From Lacipirellula limnantheis (GTDB taxonomy: Bacteria; Planctomycetota; Planctomycetia; Pirellulales; Lacipirellulaceae): 53,694 nt of DNA. Below the pieces are notes generated by a model, which was given only the letters and a program-made list of their open reading frames with translations, made no database searches and had not been told where the DNA came from. A program made the position numbers and the translations under genes. The DNA lies in contig NZ_CP036340.1 of the NCBI RefSeq assembly GCF_007746075.1, positions 1 through 53,694 of the forward strand, given 5' to 3'. Positions 24,038-32,999 of the stretch are shown one piece after another. Position 1 is the stretch's first letter. Each line of letters begins with the position of its first letter.

Positions 24038-25845
24038 ACGTCCTCGGTTCGCTGGATCGCAGCCCACGTATTCTCTTAGTGGACGATGATCCTGACATCC
24101 ATGACCTCGTCGGCGGCATGCTCGCGCAGCTGAACGTCGAGGTGATCTCCGCGACGACGGCTGATTCCGCGAGCAAAGCAGCAGAGCGGGCGAGACCCGA
24201 TCTGTTGCTATTAGATTATGAGTTTTCGGGAACGAACGGCCTGGAAATCTTACAGAGACTCCGTTTCGAGTCAATTTCGGCGGCGACTCCAGTTGTCTTC
24301 ATAACTGGCAGCGATAGTCATCGCGTTCTGAGTTCGTGCTTTGCAGCAGGAGGAGACGACTATATTCGCAAGCCCTTCTGCGCCCCCGAGCTCCGCGCGC
24401 GAGTACGATCGTTACTCGACCGGACCAGGATGATGGATCAGCTAAAGCGAATGGCTCACTACGATTCACTGACGGGTCTGACAAATCGAGCTTCCATTCG
24501 TTTGCAGATTCAAGATGCCATTGATCGCGTCCCCCATCAAAATTACGGCCTACTGTTTCTTGACTTCGACCGCTTCAAATGGGTGAACGACAGTCTGGGC
24601 CACGAGGTTGGAGATCAACTTCTGCAACAAATCGCCAATCGGCTTCGAGATTCGCTGCGGCGGACCGACGGCGTCGCACGCGCTGAGGACGCCAGGACGG
24701 CGGCGCGCCTCGGCGGCGACGAGTTTGTCGTCCTCTTGGAGGATTTGGCGGATCCTCGGGACGCCGTAACCGTCGCCGAGCGACTTCTGTCGACGTTGGC
24801 GGCCCCCCACGAGCTGGCGGGGCAGCAAGTGACCTGCACAGCGAGCATCGGCATCGTCACAAGCGAACATGGCCACCAACAACCAGAAGATGCTCTACGT
24901 GACGCCGATACGGCCATGTACGTCGCGAAGCACGCTGGCAAAGCTCGCTACGTCGTTTTCGATCCGGAGATGCACGCCGTGGCCGAGCGGCGCTTGGCCA
25001 TGGAGAGCGACCTACGGCAAGCGATCGCCAGCGATCAACTGCGGGTAGCCTATCAACCGATCGTCTCGCTGCGAACAGGGCGTCCGTTGGCGTTCGAAAC
25101 GCTTGTTCGATGGGCGCATCCAGTCCAAGGACTTTTGGCGCCGGCGGACTTTCTTCCGATCGCCGACGAGACGGGACTTATCGTGGACATCGGGACGTGG
25201 GTGCTCAATCGCGCTTGCGCCGATTTCGCTGCTTGGCGACGGTTGTCTGGCATTCCGCCGCTGGCCGCCATCCACGTTAATCTTGCTCGCAAGCAACTGC
25301 TGTTGGGGAAATTGCCGGAGGTAGTCATGGACGCCTTGGAAAGCCATGGCGTGGCGCCGGAGTGCTTGCACCTGGAGGTCACCGAAAGCGAAATTATGAA
25401 TGATCCCGTCCACGCCGCCGCAGTGCTCGGCGACTTGCGACGACAGGGCGTGAAGATCGACGTTGACGATTTTGGCACAGGCTATTCGTCGCTGGCCACT
25501 CTCCATGAACTCCCGCTCGACGTCCTGAAGATCGACCAATCGTTCATCGCCAAGATGTCTGAGGATCACTGTTTTGCCGCGCTCGTTCACGCCGTGACGA
25601 CACTAGCCCAGAATCTGGGACTCGCCACGGTCGCGGAGGGGATTGAAACCAGCGACCAAGTGGCCATGTTGCAGTCGATGGATTGCGATTATGGGCAGGG
25701 ACACTACTTCGCCAAGCCCATGAGTTCCGATGAAGCGCTGGCGTACTTGAGATCGCATGCGACGGTTAGCCCAGAATGGTCGTCGGTAGATTCTCTCAGC
25801 GCCAGCATGTTGCATTCGTCGCCTGTCCTCCATTGTCCTGAATAG
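24034..25845 (+). CDS. Response regulator with GGDEF and EAL domains
   Basis: A 603-aa protein whose ATG overlaps the stop of the hybrid kinase (ATGA), so it is probably its cognate output. Receiver domain about residues 11-128 with phospho-acceptor in LLLDYEFSGTNG near 61. GGDEF domain with intact LGGDEF near 227. EAL domain with AYQPIV and FETLVRW near 355 (ETL in place of EAL, a common variant), ESEIMND and DDFGTGYSS near 478. Depending on state it could make or degrade c-di-GMP. The PilZ protein at 13999 is a candidate receptor. Confidence 0.9.
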   Translation: MNVLGSLDRSPRILLVDDDPDIHDLVGGMLAQLNVEVISATTADSASKAAERARPDLLLLDYEFSGTNGLEILQRLRFESISAATPVVFITGSDSHRVLSSCFAAGGDDYIRKPFCAPELRARVRSLLDRTRMMDQLKRMAHYDSLTGLTNRASIRLQIQDAIDRVPHQNYGLLFLDFDRFKWVNDSLGHEVGDQLLQQIANRLRDSLRRTDGVARAEDARTAARLGGDEFVVLLEDLADPRDAVTVAERLLSTLAAPHELAGQQVTCTASIGIVTSEHGHQQPEDALRDADTAMYVAKHAGKARYVVFDPEMHAVAERRLAMESDLRQAIASDQLRVAYQPIVSLRTGRPLAFETLVRWAHPVQGLLAPADFLPIADETGLIVDIGTWVLNRACADFAAWRRLSGIPPLAAIHVNLARKQLLLGKLPEVVMDALESHGVAPECLHLEVTESEIMNDPVHAAAVLGDLRRQGVKIDVDDFGTGYSSLATLHELPLDVLKIDQSFIAKMSEDHCFAALVHAVTTLAQNLGLATVAEGIETSDQVAMLQSMDCDYGQGHYFAKPMSSDEALAYLRSHATVSPEWSSVDSLSASMLHSSPVLHCPE

Positions 25846-25856
25846 GGTCCCCATCG

Positions 25857-26756
25857 ATGCCGACCACAGAGCGTCGAGGAAATGTCGCCTCCACAGCTGA
25901 TGACTCATCGGTCGTTCAGACGATGATCCGTCAGAGCGGCCAGTTCGCGACTCTGCCCGCGCTCGCGATGAAAATCATCGAGATTGCCGAAGATCCGCGG
26001 AGCACTTGGGACGATTTACACCAAGTAATCGCCATCGATCCCGCGTACGGCGTTCGCCTCCTGAAGCTCGTCAATTCTCCTTACTATGGCCTGCCGCGAC
26101 CAATCGGCACGCTGCACGAGGCATTGGCATTGCTCGGTTTCCGCGCTGTCAAAAACGTCGCCATCTCGACCAGCCTCGGGAAGCTCTTTCGCGGTGGGAG
26201 GATTAGGGCAACATTCGACGCGCGCGACCTGTGGACGCATTCGATCGCAGTGGCGACGGCAGCGCAACTGCTCAGCCGGAGCACGAACGTCTCTCCTGAC
26301 GAGGCGTTTCTAGCTGGTCTCGTGCACGACCTAGGCATTCTCGTTGAACTTCAGGCCCAAGTCGCATCATTCGCATCCATGATGGACCGGCTCCAAACCG
26401 ATGACACTCTGACCTTTCGGTGCGCTGAAAACATGACGTGGCAAACAACGCATGAGGCGCTGGGGCTCGCCGTCTGCGAAACCTGGAGATTTCCCGCACA
26501 CCTTTGTCTTACAGCCGGGTTTCACCATCGACCTTGGGAACTCGCCGCCGCCGACCAAATGCTGCCGGCACTGGTCCACGTGGCGGACGTACTCGCTGCT
26601 CGCCAGCGCTTGGGATATTCCCGGACAGTGGAAACTCTAGATCTATCGCCTGAGACCCTGTGCTTAGCAGATTTGAATGAACAAGCTGTCCTCGACGTCG
26701 AAGCTGCCCTGCCAAACGCCGTCGACGAGGCTTGCCAGATCTTAGCGGAGAGCTAA
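25857..26756 (+). CDS. HDOD-domain signalling protein
   Basis: A 299-aa protein with an HDOD domain over about residues 25-220: LPALAMKIIEIAEDP, the conserved DPAYGVRLLKLVNSPYYG, EALALLGFRAVKN and GLVHDLGIL. HDOD proteins are HD-related domains in which some metal residues are often lost, and they act in signalling. Twelve bases after the GGDEF-EAL gene, so likely the same operon. No output domain is attached. Its role in the pathway is unknown. Confidence 0.82.
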   Translation: MPTTERRGNVASTADDSSVVQTMIRQSGQFATLPALAMKIIEIAEDPRSTWDDLHQVIAIDPAYGVRLLKLVNSPYYGLPRPIGTLHEALALLGFRAVKNVAISTSLGKLFRGGRIRATFDARDLWTHSIAVATAAQLLSRSTNVSPDEAFLAGLVHDLGILVELQAQVASFASMMDRLQTDDTLTFRCAENMTWQTTHEALGLAVCETWRFPAHLCLTAGFHHRPWELAAADQMLPALVHVADVLAARQRLGYSRTVETLDLSPETLCLADLNEQAVLDVEAALPNAVDEACQILAES

Positions 26757-26807
26757 TCTGACCTTCTCGTGCAATCTCTGTCACTCGGAAGAAAGTCTGG
26801 ATCGATG

Positions 26808-26847
26808 CCATTCGGCGCGATGGTCCGACTTGGCCGGCGCCGAATGG
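26808..26847. terminator. Long hairpin between convergent genes
   Basis: CCATTCGGCGC pairs perfectly with GCGCCGAATGG (11 bp, 18-nt loop) midway between the HDOD stop and the LuxR-type stop. There is no clear T-run, so it may be a factor-assisted terminator or a transcript-end stabiliser. Confidence 0.4.
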
Positions 26848-26869
26848 TGCTGGCATCTTCAACTAGCCA

Positions 26870-27559
26870 TTACAAAAGCCCGTCGCGAATTGCCCGAACA
26901 GCGAGTTCCGCACTTTTGTGAATTCCGAGCTTCTTCATCAGCCGCGACCTATGATTTTCGATCGTACTTTCGGCAACGCCAAGCATCTCGGCGCATAGTT
27001 TAACGGAGCGGCCCTCGGCTAAGAGCCGCATCACGTGCTGCTCGCGTGCCGTGAGGAGCGAGATCGAACGATCCCCTGCTGGAGTGTCTAACCGGATTCC
27101 AAGTTCCGTGTGCCGGATGCGCGGCGCAATGGAAGGGTCGAACGCCCGGCGACCGTTTAACAGCATGCCCGTCATGGCAACGACGAGCGATTGGGACGGC
27201 GCACTGCGGCTGAAGTAACTAGTTCCGGGCTGGTTCAAGATCGCCGAGAGGCGATATTCCATTGGCCGCGGATCAAGCACCAGCAAATGATGGGTCGCTT
27301 GTTCGCGAAGTAGGGCAACGCCACGCTCCACAGCGCCGCTGCCGATCGACGAGTCGATCACCAACAGTCGCGGTTGATTCTTTCGGCACTCCTCTTCCCC
27401 GGTTGCCATGTTGGTGGCCCATTCAACAAGATCGCAACCTACCCGGTGCTCGCACCACAAAGCAAACGCTTCACAATCAATCGTGGTTGGCAACAGCAGT
27501 AATAGAGTGCGCGGAGGCGAATCAGGATTAAAGCTGCGACTGCGAATTGGCCGGTCCAT
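26870..27559 (-). CDS. LuxR-type regulator with degenerate receiver domain
   Basis: A 229-aa protein. The C-terminal LuxR-type helix-turn-helix is clear: LTAREQHVMRLLAEGRSVK, then ESTIENHRSRLMKKLGIHKSAEL. The N-terminal 130 residues have receiver-like size and strands (RTLLLLLP, PRLLVIDSS), but the paired acidic residues at the first strand are absent, so phosphorylation-independent control is likely. It reads toward the signalling operon and could be its transcription factor. A promoter site was not identified. Confidence 0.75.
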   Translation of the reverse strand: MDRPIRSRSFNPDSPPRTLLLLLPTTIDCEAFALWCEHRVGCDLVEWATNMATGEEECRKNQPRLLVIDSSIGSGAVERGVALLREQATHHLLVLDPRPMEYRLSAILNQPGTSYFSRSAPSQSLVVAMTGMLLNGRRAFDPSIAPRIRHTELGIRLDTPAGDRSISLLTAREQHVMRLLAEGRSVKLCAEMLGVAESTIENHRSRLMKKLGIHKSAELAVRAIRDGLL

Positions 27560-27822
27560 CGGTTAACACTCCATAAGTAAGTTGCTTAATAGTGCAGGCT
27601 CCACCCGTACCTACTTCCAGATTCATTGGAAACCGGTACCCCAGAAGGAAGATCAGGTTAACTCCACGTGCTTTCAGGCTAAATATCAGTTTTTGTAGGT
27701 GGATCTTCAAAAATGAGGGCTTCGATAATGATAAAAGCTTCTAGTTTGGGCCCGCCCTATTCCTGAGAGGTCCGCTACTCGTTTGCCATGGCTTCCTTCA
27801 CCTTGACAGGATAATCGGTTTC

Positions 27823-28263
27823 CTATGCGGTTTTCAGAACGACCGCGGATTGCACTGATGTGGACACCGTCACGCCCAGTGCGGCTAGCACTTTTGTCGT
27901 CCGCTCAAGCGTGATGCCGTGATATTCGTTCCGCTCGTCGCGGCTGACGGTCGATTCATGGACGCCGAGCCGCTCAGCAAGCTCACGCTGGCTAAGTCCT
28001 TGTGAAATGCGAAGGGCGATCAGCAGCCGCCCCATGCCCTCGAAGTTCGTCACTTCCTCGAACTCCCCGCGGCGAAGTCGTTCATAGCTTTCAACTTCTT
28101 CCTTGAGTTGTTCATGGAAGGATTGGAGCGGGTCCATTGCCCGCTTAATTTCGGCTTGCGAGAGATCGAGCTTTTTGAGCTCGCCTCGCTGGGCCTTCAG
28201 CCGGGTTTCCTCGTCGGTAAGCCGCTTCACGGCTTCCTGGTATTCAGTTTCGCTGCGTATCAT
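27823..28263 (-). CDS. XRE-type HTH protein, likely antitoxin of the NTase-like partner
   Basis: A 146-aa protein: a coiled N-terminal half (residues 1-70) and a Cro/C1-type helix-turn-helix at about 78-135 (LRISQGLSQRELAERLGVHESTVSRDE). It overlaps the upstream gene by four bases. Antitoxins with a C-terminal XRE domain and a helical N-terminal toxin-binding part are common. It probably binds the inverted repeat at 28837-28870 that contains the operon promoter. Confidence 0.75.
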   Translation of the reverse strand: MIRSETEYQEAVKRLTDEETRLKAQRGELKKLDLSQAEIKRAMDPLQSFHEQLKEEVESYERLRRGEFEEVTNFEGMGRLLIALRISQGLSQRELAERLGVHESTVSRDERNEYHGITLERTTKVLAALGVTVSTSVQSAVVLKTA

Positions 28264-28835
28264 GTTCCTTCCTCCTCTTTAATCAAGCGAATGATTCCTT
28301 TCTGCTGATGGGCTCCCCGCGACTTGCGAAAGGCAGCGGGGAACTCAAGCTCCTGGCCGAATTCATCCCGGATGCCGCAAAGCTGTCCGTAATGCGGATA
28401 TAACTCGACGCGGTAGATATGCCACATCGGAAGCTGTCGCTTCGGGTAGCCTCGAAACGGACGTCGTGACTCTGGAGCCCATGTCCAGACCTTGTGGGGA
28501 TCCAGTCGGTTGAGTTCACGCTCCAGTTCGCCGCTGGCGAGACGTTTCAGCTCGCAGCAAAAATAACCGTCGATGTCGTTGGGATGAACTTTGTCTTCAG
28601 CAAACGAGCCGTCGACGAATATCTCCTCGATCCCGATCTGCCAAAGCTGACCGGCCATCACGGCGAGATTCTCCACCAGCGTCAGCCGCCAGTCGCTGTC
28701 CCAGTTTGGCGAACTGCCCTCGCCGCGGACCAAGAGCGATCGCCGCAGCTCGGCGAGCGTCAGTTCGTAGTCGCCCGGCGGTAGCAAGCCGGCGTTCGTG
28801 AACCCTGGGAGCGAGTAATTCGCTTCATCCTTCAC
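28260..28835 (-). CDS. Nucleotidyltransferase-like protein, possible toxin
   Basis: A 191-aa protein with a nucleotidyltransferase-type motif: IFVDGSFAEDKVHPNDIDGYF around residues 72-92, that is G-S followed by D-x-D with a longer than usual insertion. The C-terminal half contains a tryptophan- and proline-rich region. It is the first gene of a two-gene operon with an XRE protein, the order seen in several nucleotidyltransferase toxin-antitoxin systems. The GTG start at 28835 has no Shine-Dalgarno site and coincides with the predicted transcription start, so the mRNA may be leaderless. Confidence 0.65.
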   Translation of the reverse strand: MKDEANYSLPGFTNAGLLPPGDYELTLAELRRSLLVRGEGSSPNWDSDWRLTLVENLAVMAGQLWQIGIEEIFVDGSFAEDKVHPNDIDGYFCCELKRLASGELERELNRLDPHKVWTWAPESRRPFRGYPKRQLPMWHIYRVELYPHYGQLCGIRDEFGQELEFPAAFRKSRGAHQQKGIIRLIKEEEGT

Positions 28836-28836
28836 A

Positions 28837-28870
28837 TTGACATATTAGCCTAGTTTGGCGCATATGTCAA
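28837..28870 (-). promoter_or_regulatory. Promoter embedded in a perfect inverted repeat
   Basis: On the minus strand TTGACA (28865-28870), 17 bases, TAATAT (28842-28847) is a near-consensus sigma-70 promoter. The same bases form a perfect inverted repeat with arms TTGACATAT and ATATGTCAA (9 bp each, 16 apart), one arm on each promoter hexamer. Binding of the downstream XRE protein here would block the promoter. The predicted start of transcription falls on the GTG start codon. Confidence 0.72.
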
Positions 28871-29051
28871 GGATGTAGCCGACATCGTGCCTGTGGGCAC
28901 TTCTGCGAAAGCGATTCCGGCACTGAGCGCCACTCCACAACTTTACCGGAATTAGCAATGCGTCCACCGCAGAAAAGTCGCCGTCGCGAAGTCATAGACA
29001 AGAGTGAGTCGGGCCTCCTTGCGACGCGAAGCACGTTGCCATGCGACCGCA

Positions 29052-30728
29052 TTACGAGACATTCCTGCAGCTAACGGACCCCCATCTTCGTCCGACGGCA
29101 GACGGCGCCAAGCACATTAGCGCCGCCAGAACTGCGGTTGGAGACTCGGGCACTGCGACTGAGTCTGATACGAAGAAGCCCGATGAACCGTCAGTAAAAC
29201 CGGCAAAAAAGGCCACCTGCCCTCGATCGTTGAAGCCTATCGGTCGGCTGTCGCCAATGCCGCCGTTACCTTGAAAGTTCAGGCCGCTAACCGTGCGAAA
29301 GTCGCCTGGGCCTACCTGGAGCACATCGCCCTCTCGAACAATAAGGCGGAGTTGACCAGACATGTCCTCCGCCCATATTCCGCGATTATTAAACGAGTTG
29401 ACGCCGTTTCCGCCTAGTGTTGCGAGGAAAGCCAGACGGCCGATTGAGTTCAGTACAATTTCGCTAGTGAAACCAAAAGCTGTGAAATGAGCGCTGCCTC
29501 CAGTGTCAGGTGCGATGTGGCCTTCTTGAGCAATTAAGGCCAGTACTCCACCGCTGGCTTTCCAGAGACCTGAATCGCTTGTGCTGTTGACGCCGCCGCC
29601 CCTCAACAACCCAGTGAAAGCGACCTCTCCTCTTGAGTTCAAAGCCAAACTGCTAAAGCCAGCAAAATTGACTCCTTCAGTAAATGCCGGCGCGGCATCG
29701 CGTTCTCTGACCACCAGCGATGAGGAACCCTGGCGAGAAGTCCAGATTCCAGAGTCGTTAGTGGCGGCGACGCCGCCAGAGAGAAGGGCTATGAAGGCGA
29801 CCTGCCCGCCGTCATTTAGGCTTAGCTCCGCAAACGGCCCAAACTTGACTCCCGCGGGGGCACCCGGCGCCGGGGCGCCTTCTTGAGCTATCAATTGGGT
29901 AGAGGCGCTGTCCGCGATCCAAATTCCAGAACCGTCGCCATTTCCTGTAAGGCGTCCGATGAAGGCGGTCTCGCCGGCAGCATTAAGAGAGATGCGGCTG
30001 AATGTGACGTTGCCGCCTCCGGGACGGTTGCCGAATAGTTTGGAAGTTCCAGGCGCCCTAGCACCGTCGCGGGCGATCAGTGCAAGTGAACCCGAGCGAG
30101 CGGTCCAAACGCTCTCGCGAATCGTCGCGTTGGCGTCACTGTCGGTTAGATCAGCGATAAAGCTTACGTCGCCAGAATTGTTGACCAATAAGTCGTTAAA
30201 AACGAAGAACTCTGGGCTGCCGAAGCGAAGACCTTCCGTCGCCGCTTCGCCTTCGCGGGCGACGACTCGGAGCGAACCGGCATTCTCAATCCAGACCCCG
30301 CTGTCGTTGGCCGAATTCACGCCGGCACCATGCAGGTATCCGATAAACGCTGATTGGCCGCCTGAGGAAATTCTGGGCAGGAATACTGGAAAGCTGAACG
30401 CGCCGCCAAAACGCACCCCTTCGGGAGCGCCGACTGCTTGATCACCAGCTTGGGCCACCAGGGCGAGGTCGCCGGATCCCTCTGACCAGATGCCATTGCC
30501 GGTCAAGGGAGTGCCTTCGTAAGTGCTAAGAGTAGCAGCAAAGGCGACGTGACCTGTAGCATTCATCCCGCCAGTGTACTGGACATAGCCAAACTGCTCG
30601 CCAGCGCCGCCATGGGGCGTTGGCTGCCCTGTGATCACAACCGTCCGAACTGACTGTCCGCGGCTAGGCGTCGCGACCAAGGAGCACAGGCCCAAAACGA
30701 TTATCAGACGTAGGTCAACAGCTGACAT
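29052..30728 (-). CDS. Secreted repeat protein with PEP-CTERM-like tail
   Basis: A 558-aa protein with a signal peptide (LRLIIVLGLCSLVATPSRG). The body consists of about eight imperfect repeats of 55-65 residues, each containing a G-I/V-W strand, an L-x-L-I-A-R/Q-E-G-D turn, an F-x-x-F strand and an N-x-x-G-x-V-A-F strand, which suggests a beta-propeller or beta-solenoid. The C-terminus has VPESPTAVLAALMCLAP and a basic end, resembling a PEP-CTERM sorting signal. Likely exported and anchored at the cell surface. Similar proteins are frequent in planctomycetes. AAAAGG lies six bases before the ATG. No neighbour explains its job. Confidence 0.8.
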   Translation of the reverse strand: MSAVDLRLIIVLGLCSLVATPSRGQSVRTVVITGQPTPHGGAGEQFGYVQYTGGMNATGHVAFAATLSTYEGTPLTGNGIWSEGSGDLALVAQAGDQAVGAPEGVRFGGAFSFPVFLPRISSGGQSAFIGYLHGAGVNSANDSGVWIENAGSLRVVAREGEAATEGLRFGSPEFFVFNDLLVNNSGDVSFIADLTDSDANATIRESVWTARSGSLALIARDGARAPGTSKLFGNRPGGGNVTFSRISLNAAGETAFIGRLTGNGDGSGIWIADSASTQLIAQEGAPAPGAPAGVKFGPFAELSLNDGGQVAFIALLSGGVAATNDSGIWTSRQGSSSLVVRERDAAPAFTEGVNFAGFSSLALNSRGEVAFTGLLRGGGVNSTSDSGLWKASGGVLALIAQEGHIAPDTGGSAHFTAFGFTSEIVLNSIGRLAFLATLGGNGVNSFNNRGIWAEDMSGQLRLIVREGDVLQVGPGDFRTVSGLNFQGNGGIGDSRPIGFNDRGQVAFFAGFTDGSSGFFVSDSVAVPESPTAVLAALMCLAPSAVGRRWGSVSCRNVS

Positions 30729-30859
30729 ATGAAGCCTTTTAAATTCTTGACGAAAGAGCGTCGAGGCAGCAATGGAGGATTATAACCCTTCCATTTCGAG
30801 CCCGCTCCTGCCGCTAGGGGTGACACCGCATCAAGGCGATATCAGCCGCTTATATTGCG

Positions 30860-31215
30860 GTTATTACGCCAACTGCTGGCCGGCGGCCATGGTCGCCAAG
30901 GGCGTCACTGCAGTCTCGCGAAATCTCAGTGCGAGTCGGCCCGCACCGACCTTTGCCGAAAGGTCCGCCGGCTCCTGGCCATGCACAACGGTCCGCCCGA
31001 TATATCCAAGGAGGCGACCCAGCTTGTTCTCAACTATCCAGCGTACGACTTACGCCGACCAGCGCCGCCAAATCGACCTTCGTCGGAAGTTTAATAGGGC
31101 TGCCGCTTTTCGCACGGCGTGCGAACGACCGCAGGTATTCGGGTGCTTGGATCCGTCACCTAATGTCGCTCGCGGCGCGCGTCACCCATTCCAGGTTCCT
31201 CGTATCGGTGGTGCG
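30860..31215 (-). pseudogene. Probable frameshifted remnant of a DNA-binding gene
   Basis: Reading the minus strand, protein-like pieces appear in successive frames: RNLEWVTRAASDIR, then a stop, PEYLRSFARRAKSG and LPTKVDLAALVGVSRTLDS (the last like a helix-turn-helix), another stop, then in a shifted frame IVENKLGRLLGYIGRTVV to about 30880. No start codon or ribosome binding site is preserved. This is my manual reading, so confidence is low. The rest of the 760-base interval between the secreted-protein gene and the recombinase holds only the dif-like site. Confidence 0.33.
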
Positions 31216-31344
31216 TCCAGTGGCACACTCCCGGGGCGAAAACCCGCGTCGCCGAGCTGCGTCAGGAGGTCGTGTCCTGAGTGATATGAGTACGACGACC
31301 GCAGTCGAATCCGCCGCGTCCCCTGCCGCCAATCGGCCCGTTGC

Positions 31345-31376
31345 TTACTTATGATAAAATCTGTTATCGTAAGTAA
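31345..31376. other. dif-like recombination site 1
   Basis: TTACTTATGATAA and TTATCGTAAGTAA form 13-bp arms (12 of 13 complementary) around a 6-bp centre, the geometry of XerC/XerD sites (11-6-11). It lies 112 bases upstream of a XerD-like recombinase gene. The inner bases GATAA-N6-TTATC resemble the inner bases of E. coli dif. Confidence 0.55.
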
Positions 31377-31488
31377 CGCCCGGTCGATAACTGAAGAGGG
31401 GATAGCCCCCTCGAAACCGATATTTGACGCTGGAACCCTGGGTCTGGCATCGAAACTTGGGCTGGGATGACGTGGGACGGACGAAGTG

Positions 31489-32586
31489 ATGGCGGATGAG
31501 CAGAAGGAGATGGCGAAGATGATTGATGCAGGATCGCTCATTGTCCCCGGGGCCGAGCTCGACCCGAACCGGATGCCGCCGATCCTTGCCGGCCAATCCA
31601 CCAAGGCGATGGAACGCCGCGTCGAGCGGTTTTACTTCTCCGTCGGGGCGATCTTCGAAGCCTGGGTGAAACGGCGGCCGAGCCCGCATACGCGACGAGC
31701 CTATCGTCAGGACGTCGAAGCTCTCATCGTTTATCTGAAGTTCGACTGGCCCAAAGAGTCGACCGAAATGCTCGCCGTGTCCGTCTCGGACGTGATGGAG
31801 TGGCGCGACAGCTTGGAGGCCGCGGGCATGGCGCCCAAAACCATCAACCGGCGGATTTCGTCCGTCTCCAGCTTCTACAAGTATCTTCAGGCCGTGGCGG
31901 CCGAAATGCGGCTGCCGATTGTCGTTCCCAACCCGGCTCACGCCCAGTTCATCGGTCGCGCCTCGCAGGATCCGGTCGACGAGACCAAGGCCCTCACCGC
32001 GACCCGGGCCCGGCAGCTCATGGGACTGCCGCAGGGCGACGACGTGATTGCGCTTCGTGACCGGGCTATCTTGAGATTCTGCCTCTACGCCGGCGTCCGC
32101 ATTGGGACCGTCTGCAGCGTTCGCGTACAGGATTTTCACGTTGAAGGCGATGAGGCCACGATTCGTGTCGCGGAGAAAGGCGACAAGCGTCGCACCATCG
32201 GGATTCACTTCGCCGCGGCCGAGGCGATCGGCGAGTACTGCAAGAAGGCCGGCATAGAATCAGGTCCCCTCTTTCGTCCCCGGAGCGGCCCTCGAAGCCG
32301 CCTTCTTGCCAGCCGCCACATGACCGAGACGGCCATGTACATGCTCATTATGAAGTACCTGGAGCAGTTGCCTGGCTCGATGCGGACTGATGAGGATGGC
32401 CGCCGGCGATGCCTTTACTCGCCGCATTCATTGCGGGCGACGACCGCCACCCTACTTCTCGAAGCGTCAGTGGATATTCGGAAGGTTCAGGAACTTCTCG
32501 GGCATAGGCACGTGACTACCACGCAGGTCTACGACAAGCGGCGACGAACCACCAAAGAATCGGCCAGCCACGACGTGCCGATCTAG
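31489..32586 (+). CDS. XerD-like tyrosine recombinase
   Basis: A 365-aa integrase-family recombinase with an N-terminal SAM-like DNA-binding domain (SPHTRRAYRQDVEALIVYL) and a catalytic domain from about residue 165. The active-site residues are present: R in YAGVRIGT near 203, K in AEKGDKRRT near 230, H-x-x-R in SPHSLRATT near 312-315, H in LGHRHVTTT near 336 and the nucleophile Y in TQVYDKRR near 347. Flanking dif-like sites suggest that it resolves plasmid multimers or shuffles a small module. ATG at 31489 chosen; a GTG directly before it is equally possible. Confidence 0.88.
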   Translation: MADEQKEMAKMIDAGSLIVPGAELDPNRMPPILAGQSTKAMERRVERFYFSVGAIFEAWVKRRPSPHTRRAYRQDVEALIVYLKFDWPKESTEMLAVSVSDVMEWRDSLEAAGMAPKTINRRISSVSSFYKYLQAVAAEMRLPIVVPNPAHAQFIGRASQDPVDETKALTATRARQLMGLPQGDDVIALRDRAILRFCLYAGVRIGTVCSVRVQDFHVEGDEATIRVAEKGDKRRTIGIHFAAAEAIGEYCKKAGIESGPLFRPRSGPRSRLLASRHMTETAMYMLIMKYLEQLPGSMRTDEDGRRRCLYSPHSLRATTATLLLEASVDIRKVQELLGHRHVTTTQVYDKRRRTTKESASHDVPI

Positions 32587-32795
32587 GCGGCCATTAGACG
32601 GCCGGGCGAAAGCTTGGTATCGGACGTCATCCCAAGTGGTTTGCGAGCGTCTGGGAGAAAATCTCGAGCTCGGATTTAAAGAAAGATCCGCGAGAAGATG
32701 ATTTTCCGCGTAGTCACGCCTGAAGGTGAACTTCAGGGGGGCGTGAATCAATGAGCCCCGCTACTTGGAAAAGCGTTTTCGGCTACCTGTGGAGA

Positions 32796-32999
32796 CTAGA
32801 CGCAACCATGACGGTGACGATACGCGAACTCCTCGGTCAGCTTCTCCTCGAGATCTTCGCGAAGGTCCAAGAGAATTTCTTCCAGCTCAGCGACATCGAC
32901 GTCGCTGGACGCTGTTTTGCCGGCGGCAAGGTCGTCGAGCCGTCGACTCACTTCGGTCCAGCGGAGTTCCAGTTCACGCCGGTATCGAAAGCTCATCAT
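32796..32999 (-). CDS. Small acidic helical protein
   Basis: A 67-aa frame beginning MMSFRYRRELELRW and continuing with a strongly acidic helix (DVAELEEILLDLREDLEEKL). Composition is protein-like and the overlapping plus-strand frame is less so. The ribosome binding site is weak (AGAG). No family recognised. It lies between the two dif-like sites. Confidence 0.5.
   Translation of the reverse strand: MMSFRYRRELELRWTEVSRRLDDLAAGKTASSDVDVAELEEILLDLREDLEEKLTEEFAYRHRHGCV

Noticed and set aside
31182..32208. Long minus-strand open frames opposite the recombinase gene
   Set aside because: They mirror the codon pattern of the recombinase, which has all catalytic motifs on the plus strand.
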